Source: an uncultured Alistipes sp.
Lineage (GTDB): Bacteria; Bacteroidota; Bacteroidia; Bacteroidales; Rikenellaceae
DNA: 41,719 bases
Assembly: GCA_904502005.1 (NCBI GenBank)
Contig: CAJGDC010000010.1
Span: forward strand, 1-41,719
Direction: 5' to 3'
The notes below the pieces were generated by a model. That model was not told the DNA's origin, searched no databases, and saw nothing but the letters and a program-made list of their open reading frames with translations. The position numbers and the translations under genes were made by a program. The stretch's first letter is position 1. Each line of letters starts with the position of its first letter. This document shows positions 30,442 to 37,779 of this stretch, piece by piece.

Positions 30442-32376
30442 CTATGCTTCCGCCTCTGCTGTGTTAGGTACTTTAGGCTCACGAGGTCCAAAAATGCGCT
30501 CAACATCCTCAGTAAATACTACCTCGCGCTCAAGCAGAAGCTCGGCCAGTTCAGTCAGCCCATCACGATTATCAACAATTGTCTGCATTGCCATAGCATA
30601 TGCCTCGGCAATAATTGCCTTCACCTCGTCATCTATCAATTGAGCTGTTCGCTCAGAGTATGGCTTGGTAAATGCCATATCGCTCTGACCGGTAGAGTCG
30701 TAGTAGCTAATTGTTCCCACCTTCTCGCTCATGCCGTAGTATGCCACCATAGCATATACCTGCTTTGTCACACGCTCAAGGTCATTAAGCGCACCGGTAG
30801 AGAGGTGTCCGAAGAATATCTGCTCCGCAACGCGACCTGCAAGTGTAGAGGCAATCTGGTCCATCCACTGCTCTTTGGTTGTAATCTGTCGCTCCTCTGG
30901 CAAGTACCACGCTGCACCCAGGGCCTTTCCTCGAGGGATGATAGTCACCTTGATAAGAGGATTAGCATGCTTGAGTTTCCAACTCACCACAGCGTGTCCC
31001 GCCTCATGGAAGGCGATAGTACGCTTCTCGGTAGCAGAGATAACCTTATTCTTCTTCTCAAGTCCACCGATAATACGGTCTATAGCTGCAAGGAAATCCT
31101 CCTTTGAGACGAACTTCTTATTATGACGTGCAGCGATAAGTGCCGCCTCGTTACAAACGTTGGCAATATCCGCACCTGAGAAACCAGGGGTTTGCTTAGC
31201 AAGAAACTCTCTATCCAAATCTGGGTCCAACTTGAGCTTGCGCAGATGTACATCGAAAATCTCCTTACGCTCGTGAATCTCAGGCAGACCAACCTCAATC
31301 TGGCGGTCAAAACGACCCGCACGCATCAGCGCCTTATCAAGAATATCTGCACGGTTTGTCGCTGCAAGCACAATAACGCCAGCATTTGTCTGGAAACCAT
31401 CCATCTCTGTAAGTAGCTGGTTGAGTGTATTCTCTCGCTCATCATTGCCAGAGAAACCTGCATTTCTACCACGTGCACGGCCAATAGCGTCAATCTCGTC
31501 AATAAAGACGATACATGGAGCCTTCTGCTTCGCCTGCTCAAAGAGGTCACGCACACGCGATGCTCCCACACCGACAAACATCTCAACGAAATCTGATCCC
31601 GAGATAGAGAGGAATGGCACATTTGCCTCACCGGCCACAGCCTTTGCAAGCAGAGTCTTACCAGTTCCCGGAGGGCCTACAAGCAGTGCGCCCTTTGGAA
31701 TCTTCGCACCCAGCTCCTTATATTTGCCTGCATTTCTGAGGAAGTCTACAATCTCCATAATCTCAACCTTTGCCTCCTCAAGACCTGCAACATCCTTAAA
31801 GGTCACCTTGCGATTTGGATCATCCTGGTTAAACTCCTGAGCGCGAGCCTTGCCCACATTCATTATCCCACCACCGGCGCCACCGGCACCGCCACGACTA
31901 AAGCCGCGCATGATGAATATCCAGATAACGATAAAGAATACCCATGGCAACCAATTAAGCAGTGAGTCCATCCAACCACTGCGATGGTTGTCATATGTCA
32001 GAGCCACAGCATTTGGACTTTGAGCCACAGCTTTATCAAAATCGCCTCTAAAGGTCTCTACAGAGCCAATCTGAAACTCAAGATGGTGACCCTGCTCTGG
32101 CAATGAAGCATACTTAGAGTGCTCATCCGAAGCCAGATACGCCACACCCTGAGGGGTGAGATAGACCAGAGCCTTATCACGATTTACAATCTCTATTTTA
32201 CTCACCAGACCCTGCTCAATCAGAGTATCAACCTCACTCCAATCACTCTCTACAGGTTTTTTAGGACTCTGTCCAAAGAGCGCAAAGCCAATGATAGTAA
32301 TAAACACCACCGTCCACAACCACATCATGTTGGGGCGTAGGTTAATCATTCCATTATTCTTCTTTTTCTTTGCCAT
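30442..32376 (-). CDS. ftsH: ATP-dependent zinc metalloprotease FtsH
   Basis: Membrane AAA+ protease of 644 residues. Two TM helices flank a periplasmic domain (about 20-130). The AAA module has Walker A GPPGTGKT (around 235), the pore motif FVEMFVGVGASRVRDLF, Walker B CIVFIDEIDAIGRARG and the second region of homology ATNRADILDKALMRAGRFDR. The protease has the zinc site HEAGH (around 455). The C-terminus is short and Glu/Ala-rich. I start at ATG 32376 (MAKKKKNNG): the longer frame from 32400 (MYNNDCVK...) reaches 24 bases further upstream and is less conserved-looking, and a -7 box lies at 32446-32453. Confidence 0.97.
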   Translation of the reverse strand: MAKKKKNNGMINLRPNMMWLWTVVFITIIGFALFGQSPKKPVESDWSEVDTLIEQGLVSKIEIVNRDKALVYLTPQGVAYLASDEHSKYASLPEQGHHLEFQIGSVETFRGDFDKAVAQSPNAVALTYDNHRSGWMDSLLNWLPWVFFIVIWIFIMRGFSRGGAGGAGGGIMNVGKARAQEFNQDDPNRKVTFKDVAGLEEAKVEIMEIVDFLRNAGKYKELGAKIPKGALLVGPPGTGKTLLAKAVAGEANVPFLSISGSDFVEMFVGVGASRVRDLFEQAKQKAPCIVFIDEIDAIGRARGRNAGFSGNDERENTLNQLLTEMDGFQTNAGVIVLAATNRADILDKALMRAGRFDRQIEVGLPEIHERKEIFDVHLRKLKLDPDLDREFLAKQTPGFSGADIANVCNEAALIAARHNKKFVSKEDFLAAIDRIIGGLEKKNKVISATEKRTIAFHEAGHAVVSWKLKHANPLIKVTIIPRGKALGAAWYLPEERQITTKEQWMDQIASTLAGRVAEQIFFGHLSTGALNDLERVTKQVYAMVAYYGMSEKVGTISYYDSTGQSDMAFTKPYSERTAQLIDDEVKAIIAEAYAMAMQTIVDNRDGLTELAELLLEREVVFTEDVERIFGPREPKVPNTAEAEA

Positions 32377-32445
32377 TTTTACACAATCATTATTGTACAA
32401 CTACAATGTACAACGACTATTCGCCATACAAATTGCACAAAGGAG

Positions 32446-32453
32446 CAAAAATA
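32446..32453 (-). promoter_or_regulatory. Possible -7 box (TATTTTTG) for ftsH
   Basis: Minus-strand TATTTTTG in the rsfS-ftsH gap. No -33 element is visible, so it may only supplement the rsfS promoter. Confidence 0.35.
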
Positions 32454-32460
32454 GTGCACA

Positions 32461-32817
32461 CTAATCTACATCCTCATACTCCACCATTGGAGCATCCGCC
32501 CACAAATCCTCAAGGCGATAGTAGTCACGCAACTCACTCTGGAAAATATGAACAACAACGTCAATATAGTCCATTGCCACCCATAGACCGGTCTGCTTAC
32601 CCTCTACACGCCAAGGCCACTCACCAAACTTATTGAACACAGCCTCCTCAACAGAGTCTGCAATAGCACACACCTGAGTTGTAGAATCAGCATTACATAC
32701 CACAAAATGAGAGCAAATAGCGCCATCCATACCACTCAAATCAAGCGATACTACACCCTTACCCTTCTTATCCTGAATTGCCTCAGCAATCACCTCAATC
32801 AATCTCTGTTCTTCCAT
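32461..32817 (-). CDS. rsfS: Ribosomal silencing factor RsfS
   Basis: A 118-residue protein that binds ribosomal protein L14 and blocks subunit joining in starvation. KGKGVVSLDLSGMDGAICSHFVVCNADSTTQV matches the DI/L..LS..tDyFVICtg.S..QV pattern (with Ile-Cys-Ser-His instead of the usual xxDY), followed by GLWVAMDYIDVVVHIFQSELRDYYRLEDLWADAP, the most conserved part of the family. It heads the rsfS-ftsH-cdsA-psd unit and has a strong promoter. Confidence 0.95.
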   Translation of the reverse strand: MEEQRLIEVIAEAIQDKKGKGVVSLDLSGMDGAICSHFVVCNADSTTQVCAIADSVEEAVFNKFGEWPWRVEGKQTGLWVAMDYIDVVVHIFQSELRDYYRLEDLWADAPMVEYEDVD

Positions 32818-32845
32818 TATCTTTTGATATTATACTATAATCATG

Positions 32846-32876
32846 CAAAGATAATAATAATTTGCGAAATAACAAA
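32846..32876 (-). promoter_or_regulatory. Consensus promoter TTTG-N19-TATCTTTG for rsfS
   Basis: On the minus strand TTTG (32876-32873) and TATCTTTG (32853-32846), 19 bp apart; 28 bases to the rsfS ATG. One of the best promoter matches in the window. Confidence 0.85.
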
Positions 32877-32922
32877 TAAAAAAGGAGGCAACAGCCTCCT
32901 AAAAGTTATGCTCCGAAACAAT

Positions 32923-33015
32923 CTATCGACTCTTCTGATAGACCATATCCAATCGCCCCGACATAAAGTACTGAGCCACACCACAAATAGCCATATAGGC
33001 TGTAAAGGCGAGCCA
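32923..33015 (-). pseudogene. Decayed C-terminal fragment of a MATE transporter
   Basis: Minus-strand translation of this stretch (WLAFTAYMAICGVAQYFMSG then RLDMVYQKSR, stop) aligns without gaps to the end of the intact MATE protein encoded at 34670-35986 (WLAFTAYMALRGIAQYFMSG, RLAMVYQKTILS). Only these about 30 residues remain; upstream the frame is lost into repeat-like hairpins. It is therefore a remnant of a duplicated or second MATE gene, with no start and no expected product. Confidence 0.85.
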
Positions 33016-33028
33016 ACGCTGCGATTAA

Positions 33029-33108
33029 GCCGAGGGCAGAGTCAAACTTGTTTGAACTATGCCGAGGCGAAGCAGTGAAGGGTCGCCATAGGCGAGCCAA
33101 GGCTCGGC
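33029..33108. repeat. GC-rich hairpin/repeat element next to the MATE remnant
   Basis: Two hairpins: TCAAAC-TT-GTTTGA (33042-33055) bracketed by GGCA/TGCC, and CGAGCC-AA-GGCTCG (33093-33106). GCCGAGG occurs twice directly (33029-33035, 33061-33067), and GGCGAGCCAA occurs at 33008-33017, in the MATE remnant, and again at 33091-33100. It looks like a short interspersed repeat; copy number elsewhere is unknown. Confidence 0.55.
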
Positions 33109-33121
33109 TAAAAAGACAACG

Positions 33122-33157
33122 AAGGGGATGACTAAAAAGTAAATTTGTCATTCCCTT
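33122..33157. terminator. Terminator-like hairpin with GACTAAAAAGT loop start
   Basis: An 11-bp stem (33122-33132 / 33147-33157, one G-U) with an A/T-rich loop. The 11-mer GACTAAAAAGT recurs at the same structural position in the terminator at 34586. Confidence 0.55.
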
Positions 33158-33253
33158 TTCGCCCCCACTCCTCAATAATGGATGTAGGTTAATTGAGATA
33201 ATTTGTAAATTTAAAATTTTACCTAATATTTTTCTATTTCAGAAAAAACTTAC
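33158..33253. other. A/T-rich intergenic DNA
   Basis: Rest of the 605-bp gap 32818-33422 before the 33254 promoter. I see nothing beyond a weak CTCAAT/ATTGAG inverted repeat (about 33171-33197). Confidence 0.4.
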
Positions 33254-33261
33254 TATATTTG
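33254..33261 (+). promoter_or_regulatory. -7 box (TATATTTG) for the peptide/fimbrillin pair
   Basis: TATATTTG with no clear -33 element. The start of the first gene is about 160 nt downstream, leaving a long leader with an attenuator-like hairpin. Confidence 0.55.
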
Positions 33262-33310
33262 CACCATAATAATAGTGAAATGAACAGAATATTTCAATAG
33301 TGAGGGTAGA

Positions 33311-33348
33311 AATACCCCTCCCCAGTCAATGGGGGGGGGTATTTTGTT
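33311..33348 (+). terminator. Leader hairpin with C4TC4/G9 stem (attenuator-like)
   Basis: AATACCCCTCCCC (33311-33323) pairs with G9TATT (33331-33343) around a 7-base loop; T-rich sequence follows. It lies within the leader of the 33423 gene, about 50 nt after the promoter box. A five-residue ORF, MNRIF(Q), precedes it. The G9 run (33331-33339) is a possible slippage site. Confidence 0.6.
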
Positions 33349-33422
33349 GATAATTAAACACATAAGAATATATTGAAACATAATAATCCTAACAATAATA
33401 TCAATACTAATTTTAAATTTTT

Positions 33423-33581
33423 ATGCGTATGAAGAAACTTGATGTTTTGAGCTACGAAACCCCTCAGATTGAGTGCGAGGAGGTAGCTACTGAGAATGGA
33501 TTTGCACTCTCAGGCGATTTGGAAAATACTATTACAGTTGGCAACTATGATTCGCTTGGCGAAGAGCAGTCGCTCTTCTAA
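33423..33581 (+). CDS. Small peptide gene upstream of fimbrillin-like lipoprotein
   Basis: A 52-codon ORF (MRMKKLDVLSYETPQIECEEV then ATENGFALSGD...GEEQSLF in outline; alternative start at 33429, MKKLDVL). It has no signal peptide or TM helix. The pattern 'short basic start, Y-x-x-P-Q-I-E, then acidic and Gly/Ser tail' is, from memory, common in short Bacteroidetes proteins of unknown role placed before surface lipoproteins. It shares the promoter and leader at 33254-33348 and is followed after 37 bp by the lipoprotein gene. No function is proposed. Confidence 0.6.
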   Translation: MRMKKLDVLSYETPQIECEEVATENGFALSGDLENTITVGNYDSLGEEQSLF

Positions 33582-33618
33582 ACCTCGATGTTGAACTTAA
33601 AAAGAGAAGAAATTTATT

Positions 33619-34563
33619 ATGAAGAGACTTTTATTGGCTGCTGTAACTTTTGTGTTGGTTGCAGGATTTAGCAGTTGTACAAAGGATTTTGACACATTGA
33701 CAGAGAATACAAACAACGATATAAAGGTTGTGTTTAGCGTTGCTGACAAAGATGGCTTTGAGGGTGCTACTCGCGCAGTTAAAACGGAATGGGGAGCTGG
33801 CGATAAAATTGTAGTATTTTTCTCAACAGGCACCGAGTGGCTTTTGACAGATGGCAATGCAAATAATGTACTCCTCACATACGATGGTAGCAATTGGAGT
33901 GCTCGTGCAAATAGTATTGGCGATGAGCTTCTTGCATCTGCCAGTGGCTACTTCTTTGCCGTACACTACGATGGTGAGTGGAGCGGTATAGAAGAGGCTT
34001 CGTGGCCGACAGGTCGTTATATTTTTGATGGCTACAAGGGTGGTGTGATTCTGAGTGCAAGTGGTGAATATACTATTGCTGATAATGTGATTACACTCCC
34101 CGAATTGACTCTAAAATTAGACGCGTCTGCAGTTCAATTTTCGGTAAAGAACTTGGCCTCGGTCGAAGGTGATTGGACTCTATATGTAAACAATGATCGT
34201 ACAAAGGAGAATGGATATTCTGATTCTGATATGGTTTCTCCTTGGACTGGGTATAATTATGGTAGTATCCAGATATACCCTTATAGTGCAGCATATGCTA
34301 TGATTAGTAAAACGTCTAAGGCTTATGCACAAGGCGTTGTTAATGGAGAGGATATATCTTTCTTCGGAACGTTTGACAACCAGAACAGTACAATTACAAC
34401 AAACTATCTCTTTGCTTTGAAGAACAATACAACGAGTAAAGTCTATTACTATAGCTATGCTCCAAATCCTTTCGTGGCATTGTCTGGCAAGGCTGCTTAT
34501 CTCTTGCCTGAGCTGACGCTGAATGGCGATGGCACAATTGCCGAGGGTTGTAAGTGGGAGTAG
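33619..34563 (+). CDS. Fimbrillin-like lipoprotein
   Basis: A 314-residue surface lipoprotein. A lipoprotein signal peptide (LLLAAVTFVLVAGFSSC, lipid-modified Cys20) leads into a beta-rich protein with the fimbrillin-family features VVFSVADKDGFEGATRAVKTEWGAGDKIVVFF, i.e. the 'TRA...W..GDKI' pattern shared by Mfa-like/FimA-like N-terminal domains. It may build or tip a type V pilus or act as a separate adhesin. The C-terminus (AAYLLPELTLNGDGTIAEGC) is not a canonical donor strand I can prove. It ends at a strong terminator and is convergent with the MATE gene. Confidence 0.8.
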   Translation: MKRLLLAAVTFVLVAGFSSCTKDFDTLTENTNNDIKVVFSVADKDGFEGATRAVKTEWGAGDKIVVFFSTGTEWLLTDGNANNVLLTYDGSNWSARANSIGDELLASASGYFFAVHYDGEWSGIEEASWPTGRYIFDGYKGGVILSASGEYTIADNVITLPELTLKLDASAVQFSVKNLASVEGDWTLYVNNDRTKENGYSDSDMVSPWTGYNYGSIQIYPYSAAYAMISKTSKAYAQGVVNGEDISFFGTFDNQNSTITTNYLFALKNNTTSKVYYYSYAPNPFVALSGKAAYLLPELTLNGDGTIAEGCKWE

Positions 34564-34585
34564 TGGTTAAGTTGAACAGCGTATT

Positions 34586-34632
34586 AAAGAGGCTGACTAA
34601 AAAGTCTGTAAGGCTTTGAAGTCAGCCTCTTT
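34586..34632. terminator. Bidirectional terminator after the fimbrillin gene
   Basis: A perfect 12-bp stem, AAAGAGGCTGAC (34586-34597) / GTCAGCCTCTTT (34621-34632), followed by a T-rich stretch. Its loop starts with the GACTAAAAAGT motif also found at 33130. Confidence 0.85.
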
Positions 34633-34669
34633 GTTGGATTTTTAGTTAGCCGATGGAAATGCGCCACTA

Positions 34670-35986
34670 TCACGATAAAATAGTTTTTTGATACACCATT
34701 GCAAGCCTACCCGACATAAAGTACTGAGCAATCCCACGCAGTGCCATATAGGCTGTAAAGGCGAGCCACAGAGCATTATTGCCGATAAACGGATAGAGCG
34801 AGTAATAAAGAACAAAATATGCCACCGTAGAGAGCAACATCGAATTGCGAAGTATGCGAGTAAGCGTAGCGCCGACCATAATGCCATCCATAAGGAACGG
34901 CAGTGCAGCAGCCATAGGGATAGCTATAACCCAACCGATATACCTCGATGCAACATCCAGTATCTGAGGGAGCTCCGACTCTTCACCCACAAACAGCGCC
35001 ATAATATCCTGCCACCAAAATAGATATATCGTAATACAGACAACTGCCGTACCAAGTGCCCAGACAACACAGTGTTTAATACACTTTCTAAGCGACAGTT
35101 CATCCTTTGCGCCGACAAAGCGACCGGTAAGCGCCTCGGCAGCATATGCAAAGCCGTCATTCATATAGGAGAAGAGGGTGAAAAGTTGCAACAACATCGT
35201 ATTTACAGCCAGCACAATCTCGCTACCCATACGTGCCGATGCAGCTGTAAAAAATGTATAGACCATAACGATGCAGAAGGTGCGGATAATAATATCGCCA
35301 TTAACCCTAAAGAACTCCTTTAGAGCACTCATATCCAACACCTTAGCGATATCAACACGATGCAGAGTTTTTCTAAAAAATAGCACCAGCAGAAGTATTG
35401 ACAGCAGCATACCACTCCACTGTGCAACCACAGATGCATAGGCAATGCCGACAATACCCATATCAAAGCCAAAGACAAACCAAAGACTCAGCAGCACATG
35501 CAGAATATTGATAAAGATAGATGTCCACATCGGTATCACTGCATTCTGCATACCGGTAAACCAACCATTAAGACCGAAGAGCATAATACCCGCAGGGACC
35601 GCCCAAATGCGGGCATAAAAGTAGTCTGAGACCATCTGCGAGCCATTCATCATCCAGAGCGAAAGTTCACCGAGAGGATACTGCAAAATGAGCACCAGAA
35701 TACCCAAAACTGCCGAGATACCGACAGCTCTGACAAGCATTGCCGTTGTTGTATCAAAATCCTGAGCACCAAAGGCTTGCGCAGTAATTCCGCTCGTACC
35801 CATGCGGATAAACGAGCAGTTCCAGTATATAAAGTTGAAGATTGAAACTCCAACCGCCAGCGCGCCAATAGTCGCTGCACTATCGCCCGTATGACCAGCT
35901 ATCGCCGTCGAGAAAATTCCCATTAACGGAACTGTTATACTGGAGATAATATTCGGTATTGCTATTCTAAAAATTTCACGATTCAT
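34670..35986 (-). CDS. MATE family efflux transporter (DinF-like)
   Basis: A 438-residue inner-membrane protein with about 12 TM helices, exporting drugs or metabolites in exchange for Na+ or H+. It starts MNREIFRIAIPNIISSITVP and carries the family features IAGHTGDSAATIGALAVGVSIFNF (first helices), MGTSGITAQAFGAQD and the duplicated second half with FAYAAEALTGRFVGAKDE. The substrate is unknown. Its ATG at 35986 is only four bases after the -7 box, so the mRNA may be leaderless. The last ~30 residues also occur as the decayed copy at 32923. Confidence 0.92.
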   Translation of the reverse strand: MNREIFRIAIPNIISSITVPLMGIFSTAIAGHTGDSAATIGALAVGVSIFNFIYWNCSFIRMGTSGITAQAFGAQDFDTTTAMLVRAVGISAVLGILVLILQYPLGELSLWMMNGSQMVSDYFYARIWAVPAGIMLFGLNGWFTGMQNAVIPMWTSIFINILHVLLSLWFVFGFDMGIVGIAYASVVAQWSGMLLSILLLVLFFRKTLHRVDIAKVLDMSALKEFFRVNGDIIIRTFCIVMVYTFFTAASARMGSEIVLAVNTMLLQLFTLFSYMNDGFAYAAEALTGRFVGAKDELSLRKCIKHCVVWALGTAVVCITIYLFWWQDIMALFVGEESELPQILDVASRYIGWVIAIPMAAALPFLMDGIMVGATLTRILRNSMLLSTVAYFVLYYSLYPFIGNNALWLAFTAYMALRGIAQYFMSGRLAMVYQKTILS

Positions 35987-35990
35987 AGTG

Positions 35991-36024
35991 CAAAAATACC
36001 TAAAATTTGGAAATCCGAAACAAA
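35991..36024 (-). promoter_or_regulatory. MATE promoter, TTTG-N22-TATTTTTG, overlapping the divergent promoter
   Basis: On the minus strand TTTG (36024-36021) and TATTTTTG (35998-35991). Only CACT separates the box from the ATG. It overlaps the plus-strand promoter at 36006-36037. Confidence 0.65.
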
Positions 36025-36037
36025 ATTTATAATTTTG
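36006..36037 (+). promoter_or_regulatory. Consensus promoter TTTG-N20-TAATTTTG
   Basis: TTTG (36006-36009), 20 bp, TAATTTTG (36030-36037). It places the ATG at 36035 inside the promoter, so the lipoprotein starts at 36068. Confidence 0.8.
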
Positions 36038-36067
36038 TGTGATAATAGACCTAATAAAAAATTCTTT

Positions 36068-36505
36068 ATGAAAAGGGCGTTTATATTTATGGCACTCTGC
36101 TGTGCTGCTATCTTTACATCTTGCGACAAGGAGGTCCCTACAGATAGCGATATCCCAAGCGTTGAGTTTGAGCAGCAGGAGTACACATTGCCATCAGAGG
36201 GTGGTGAGGTTATTATACCGGTACTCTCAACGGGTGTTGATTACGCAACAATTCGCTACACCTTTGAGGATGCTTGGGACTTTGACTCAAATGGCAACAT
36301 GGTTCCTCGTGAAGGCTGGATTGACATTGTGGTAATACCTAACTACCCAGAGTCACGCGCTCTTATGAGGGGACGTTCAGGCATACAGCTCAACGTTAAG
36401 CCAAACAATACCCTTGCCAACCGTACCGCTTCGCTTATTGTTGGCTCTTTTAACAACACCAAGAGCGTTATCTTGCGTCAACCTACAATCAACGCTAAGC
36501 AGTAA
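36068..36505 (+). CDS. BACON-like lipoprotein
   Basis: A 145-residue exported lipoprotein. MKRAFIFMALCCAAIFTSC is a lipoprotein signal with Cys19 as lipid attachment site. The rest resembles a single BACON/Ig-like beta domain: VEFEQQEYTLPSEGGEVIIP, then the middle strands and LANRTASLIVGSFNNTKSVI followed by LRQ, the usual ending of BACON domains (T-x-R-x-x-x-I-x-x-...-v-x-Q). BACON domains are mostly carbohydrate- or mucin-binding adaptors; no partner gene is adjacent, so the ligand is unknown. Confidence 0.72.
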   Translation: MKRAFIFMALCCAAIFTSCDKEVPTDSDIPSVEFEQQEYTLPSEGGEVIIPVLSTGVDYATIRYTFEDAWDFDSNGNMVPREGWIDIVVIPNYPESRALMRGRSGIQLNVKPNNTLANRTASLIVGSFNNTKSVILRQPTINAKQ

Positions 36506-36519
36506 AAAATCACATCTTA

Positions 36520-36550
36520 CGCTTTAATTATACAATTAAGCGGTTATTTT
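36520..36550 (+). terminator. Probable terminator after the BACON-like lipoprotein
   Basis: Stem CGCTT.AATT (36520-36529) / AATTAAGCG (36534-36542), 9 bp with a bulged T and a four-base loop, followed by GTTATTTT. Confidence 0.5.
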
Positions 36551-36583
36551 CATAGAAAATAGGTTGCTATTGGGAATTTTCAC

Positions 36584-36591
36584 TACCTTTG
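36584..36591 (+). promoter_or_regulatory. -7 box (TACCTTTG) of the pseudouridine synthase operon
   Basis: TACCTTTG; a TTG at 36564-36566 is 17 bp upstream. It places the ATG at 36589 inside the promoter, favouring the start at 36610. Confidence 0.65.
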
Positions 36592-36609
36592 CAGCCAAAA
36601 TATAGTACT

Positions 36610-37761
36610 ATGGCAAAGTTTAACACAGAAAATTCGACAACACTTTCGCGTTTTGCAAAAGATAAGCGCGTGCGCACAGCTGCTCCAAAGGAGCGCACAG
36701 AGCGCGGTGAGCGCAACTTCTCACGCCCAAAGCGTGCATCATACAACCCTCACTTTACAGAGGATAATCGTCTGCGTGACGAGTACTCTCAGGGTGAGCG
36801 TAGCGAACGTCCAGCACGCCCTGCACGTCCTGCACGCCCTGCACGTCCAGGCTCTGCAAAACCTTTTGGCAAGCGCACAGAGGGTGGATTCAAGAGCAAG
36901 CCGCAGGGTCGCGGCACTGCAAAGCCTTACGGCAAGCGCAACGACGAGGGTCGCAATGACCGTCCTCGTTCAACTGAGTCTCGTAGCGAGCGTCCACGCT
37001 CAACAGAGCGTCGCAGCTATCCAAAGTTCAACCCAAATAAGCAGACTGGTGAGGTTCGCCTAAACCGTTTTGTAGCACAATCGGGCATCTGTTCTCGTCG
37101 TGAGGCGGATGAGTTGATTGCTGCAGGACTTGTAAGCATTAACGGCGAGATTGTAACCGAACTCGGTTCAAAGGTTAAACCAGGCGATGAGGTTCGTTTC
37201 AATGGTGAGCGTATTCAGGGCGAGAAGCATGTCTATCTACTTCTCAACAAGCCAAAGGGTTATGTTACAACCCTTGAGGATGACCACGCGGCAAAGACCG
37301 TTATGGAGCTTATTGAGGGTGCATGCTCTGAGCGCGTATATCCAGTAGGTCGCCTTGACAAGAACTCACTCGGTTTGTTACTATTCACAAACGACGGCGA
37401 TATTACCCGTACACTTACCCACCCTTCACTCAAGAAGAAGAAGGTCTACGAGGTTACCCTTGACCAGCCACTCACTCGCGCAGATTTTGAGACCCTTGCC
37501 GAGGGAGTGACCCTTGAGGATGGCGAGGCATACTTTGACGAGATTTCATGGCTTAAGGATGACAAGAAGTCTGTAGGCGTAGAGATTCACTCAGGCAGAA
37601 ACCGTATTGTGCGCCGTATGTTTGAGCACCTCGGCTATCAGGTGACAAAGTTGGACCGTGTATACTATGCAGGTCTGACAAAGAAGAACCTTAAGCGCGG
37701 AGCATGGAGATTCCTCACTGTAGATGAGGTAAATCGTCTTAAGTCAGGCAGATACGAATAA
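36610..37761 (+). CDS. Pseudouridine synthase, RluB/RsuA type, with Arg-rich N-terminal extension
   Basis: A 383-residue rRNA pseudouridine synthase. The C-terminal ~240 residues carry an S4 RNA-binding domain (RLNRFVAQSGICSRREADEL) and the RsuA/RluB catalytic domain with GRLDKNSLGLLLFTNDG (catalytic Asp in GRLD) and HSGRNRIVRRMFEHLGY. The N-terminal ~140 residues are a disordered, strongly basic tail with low-complexity repeats such as PARPARPARPARPG and SERPRSTERRS. Such tails are common in Bacteroidetes RNA enzymes and likely aid RNA binding. I start at MAKFNTENS (36610). It heads an operon with hpt, queE and the FtsB/DivIC-like gene. Confidence 0.9.
   Translation: MAKFNTENSTTLSRFAKDKRVRTAAPKERTERGERNFSRPKRASYNPHFTEDNRLRDEYSQGERSERPARPARPARPARPGSAKPFGKRTEGGFKSKPQGRGTAKPYGKRNDEGRNDRPRSTESRSERPRSTERRSYPKFNPNKQTGEVRLNRFVAQSGICSRREADELIAAGLVSINGEIVTELGSKVKPGDEVRFNGERIQGEKHVYLLLNKPKGYVTTLEDDHAAKTVMELIEGACSERVYPVGRLDKNSLGLLLFTNDGDITRTLTHPSLKKKKVYEVTLDQPLTRADFETLAEGVTLEDGEAYFDEISWLKDDKKSVGVEIHSGRNRIVRRMFEHLGYQVTKLDRVYYAGLTKKNLKRGAWRFLTVDEVNRLKSGRYE
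36808..36850 (+). repeat. In-frame short tandem repeat (PAR codons)
   Basis: Imperfect tandem repetition of a 9-base unit (CGTCCTGCA-like) encodes the PAR repeats in the basic tail. Copy number could vary between strains without frameshift. Confidence 0.7.
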
Positions 37762-37779
37762 CAAAAAAATCTAACCCAA

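Noticed and set aside
32906..33175. 89-codon minus-strand frame over the MATE remnant
   Set aside because: It is in a different frame from the MATE similarity and reads through the hairpin repeats; no family resemblance.
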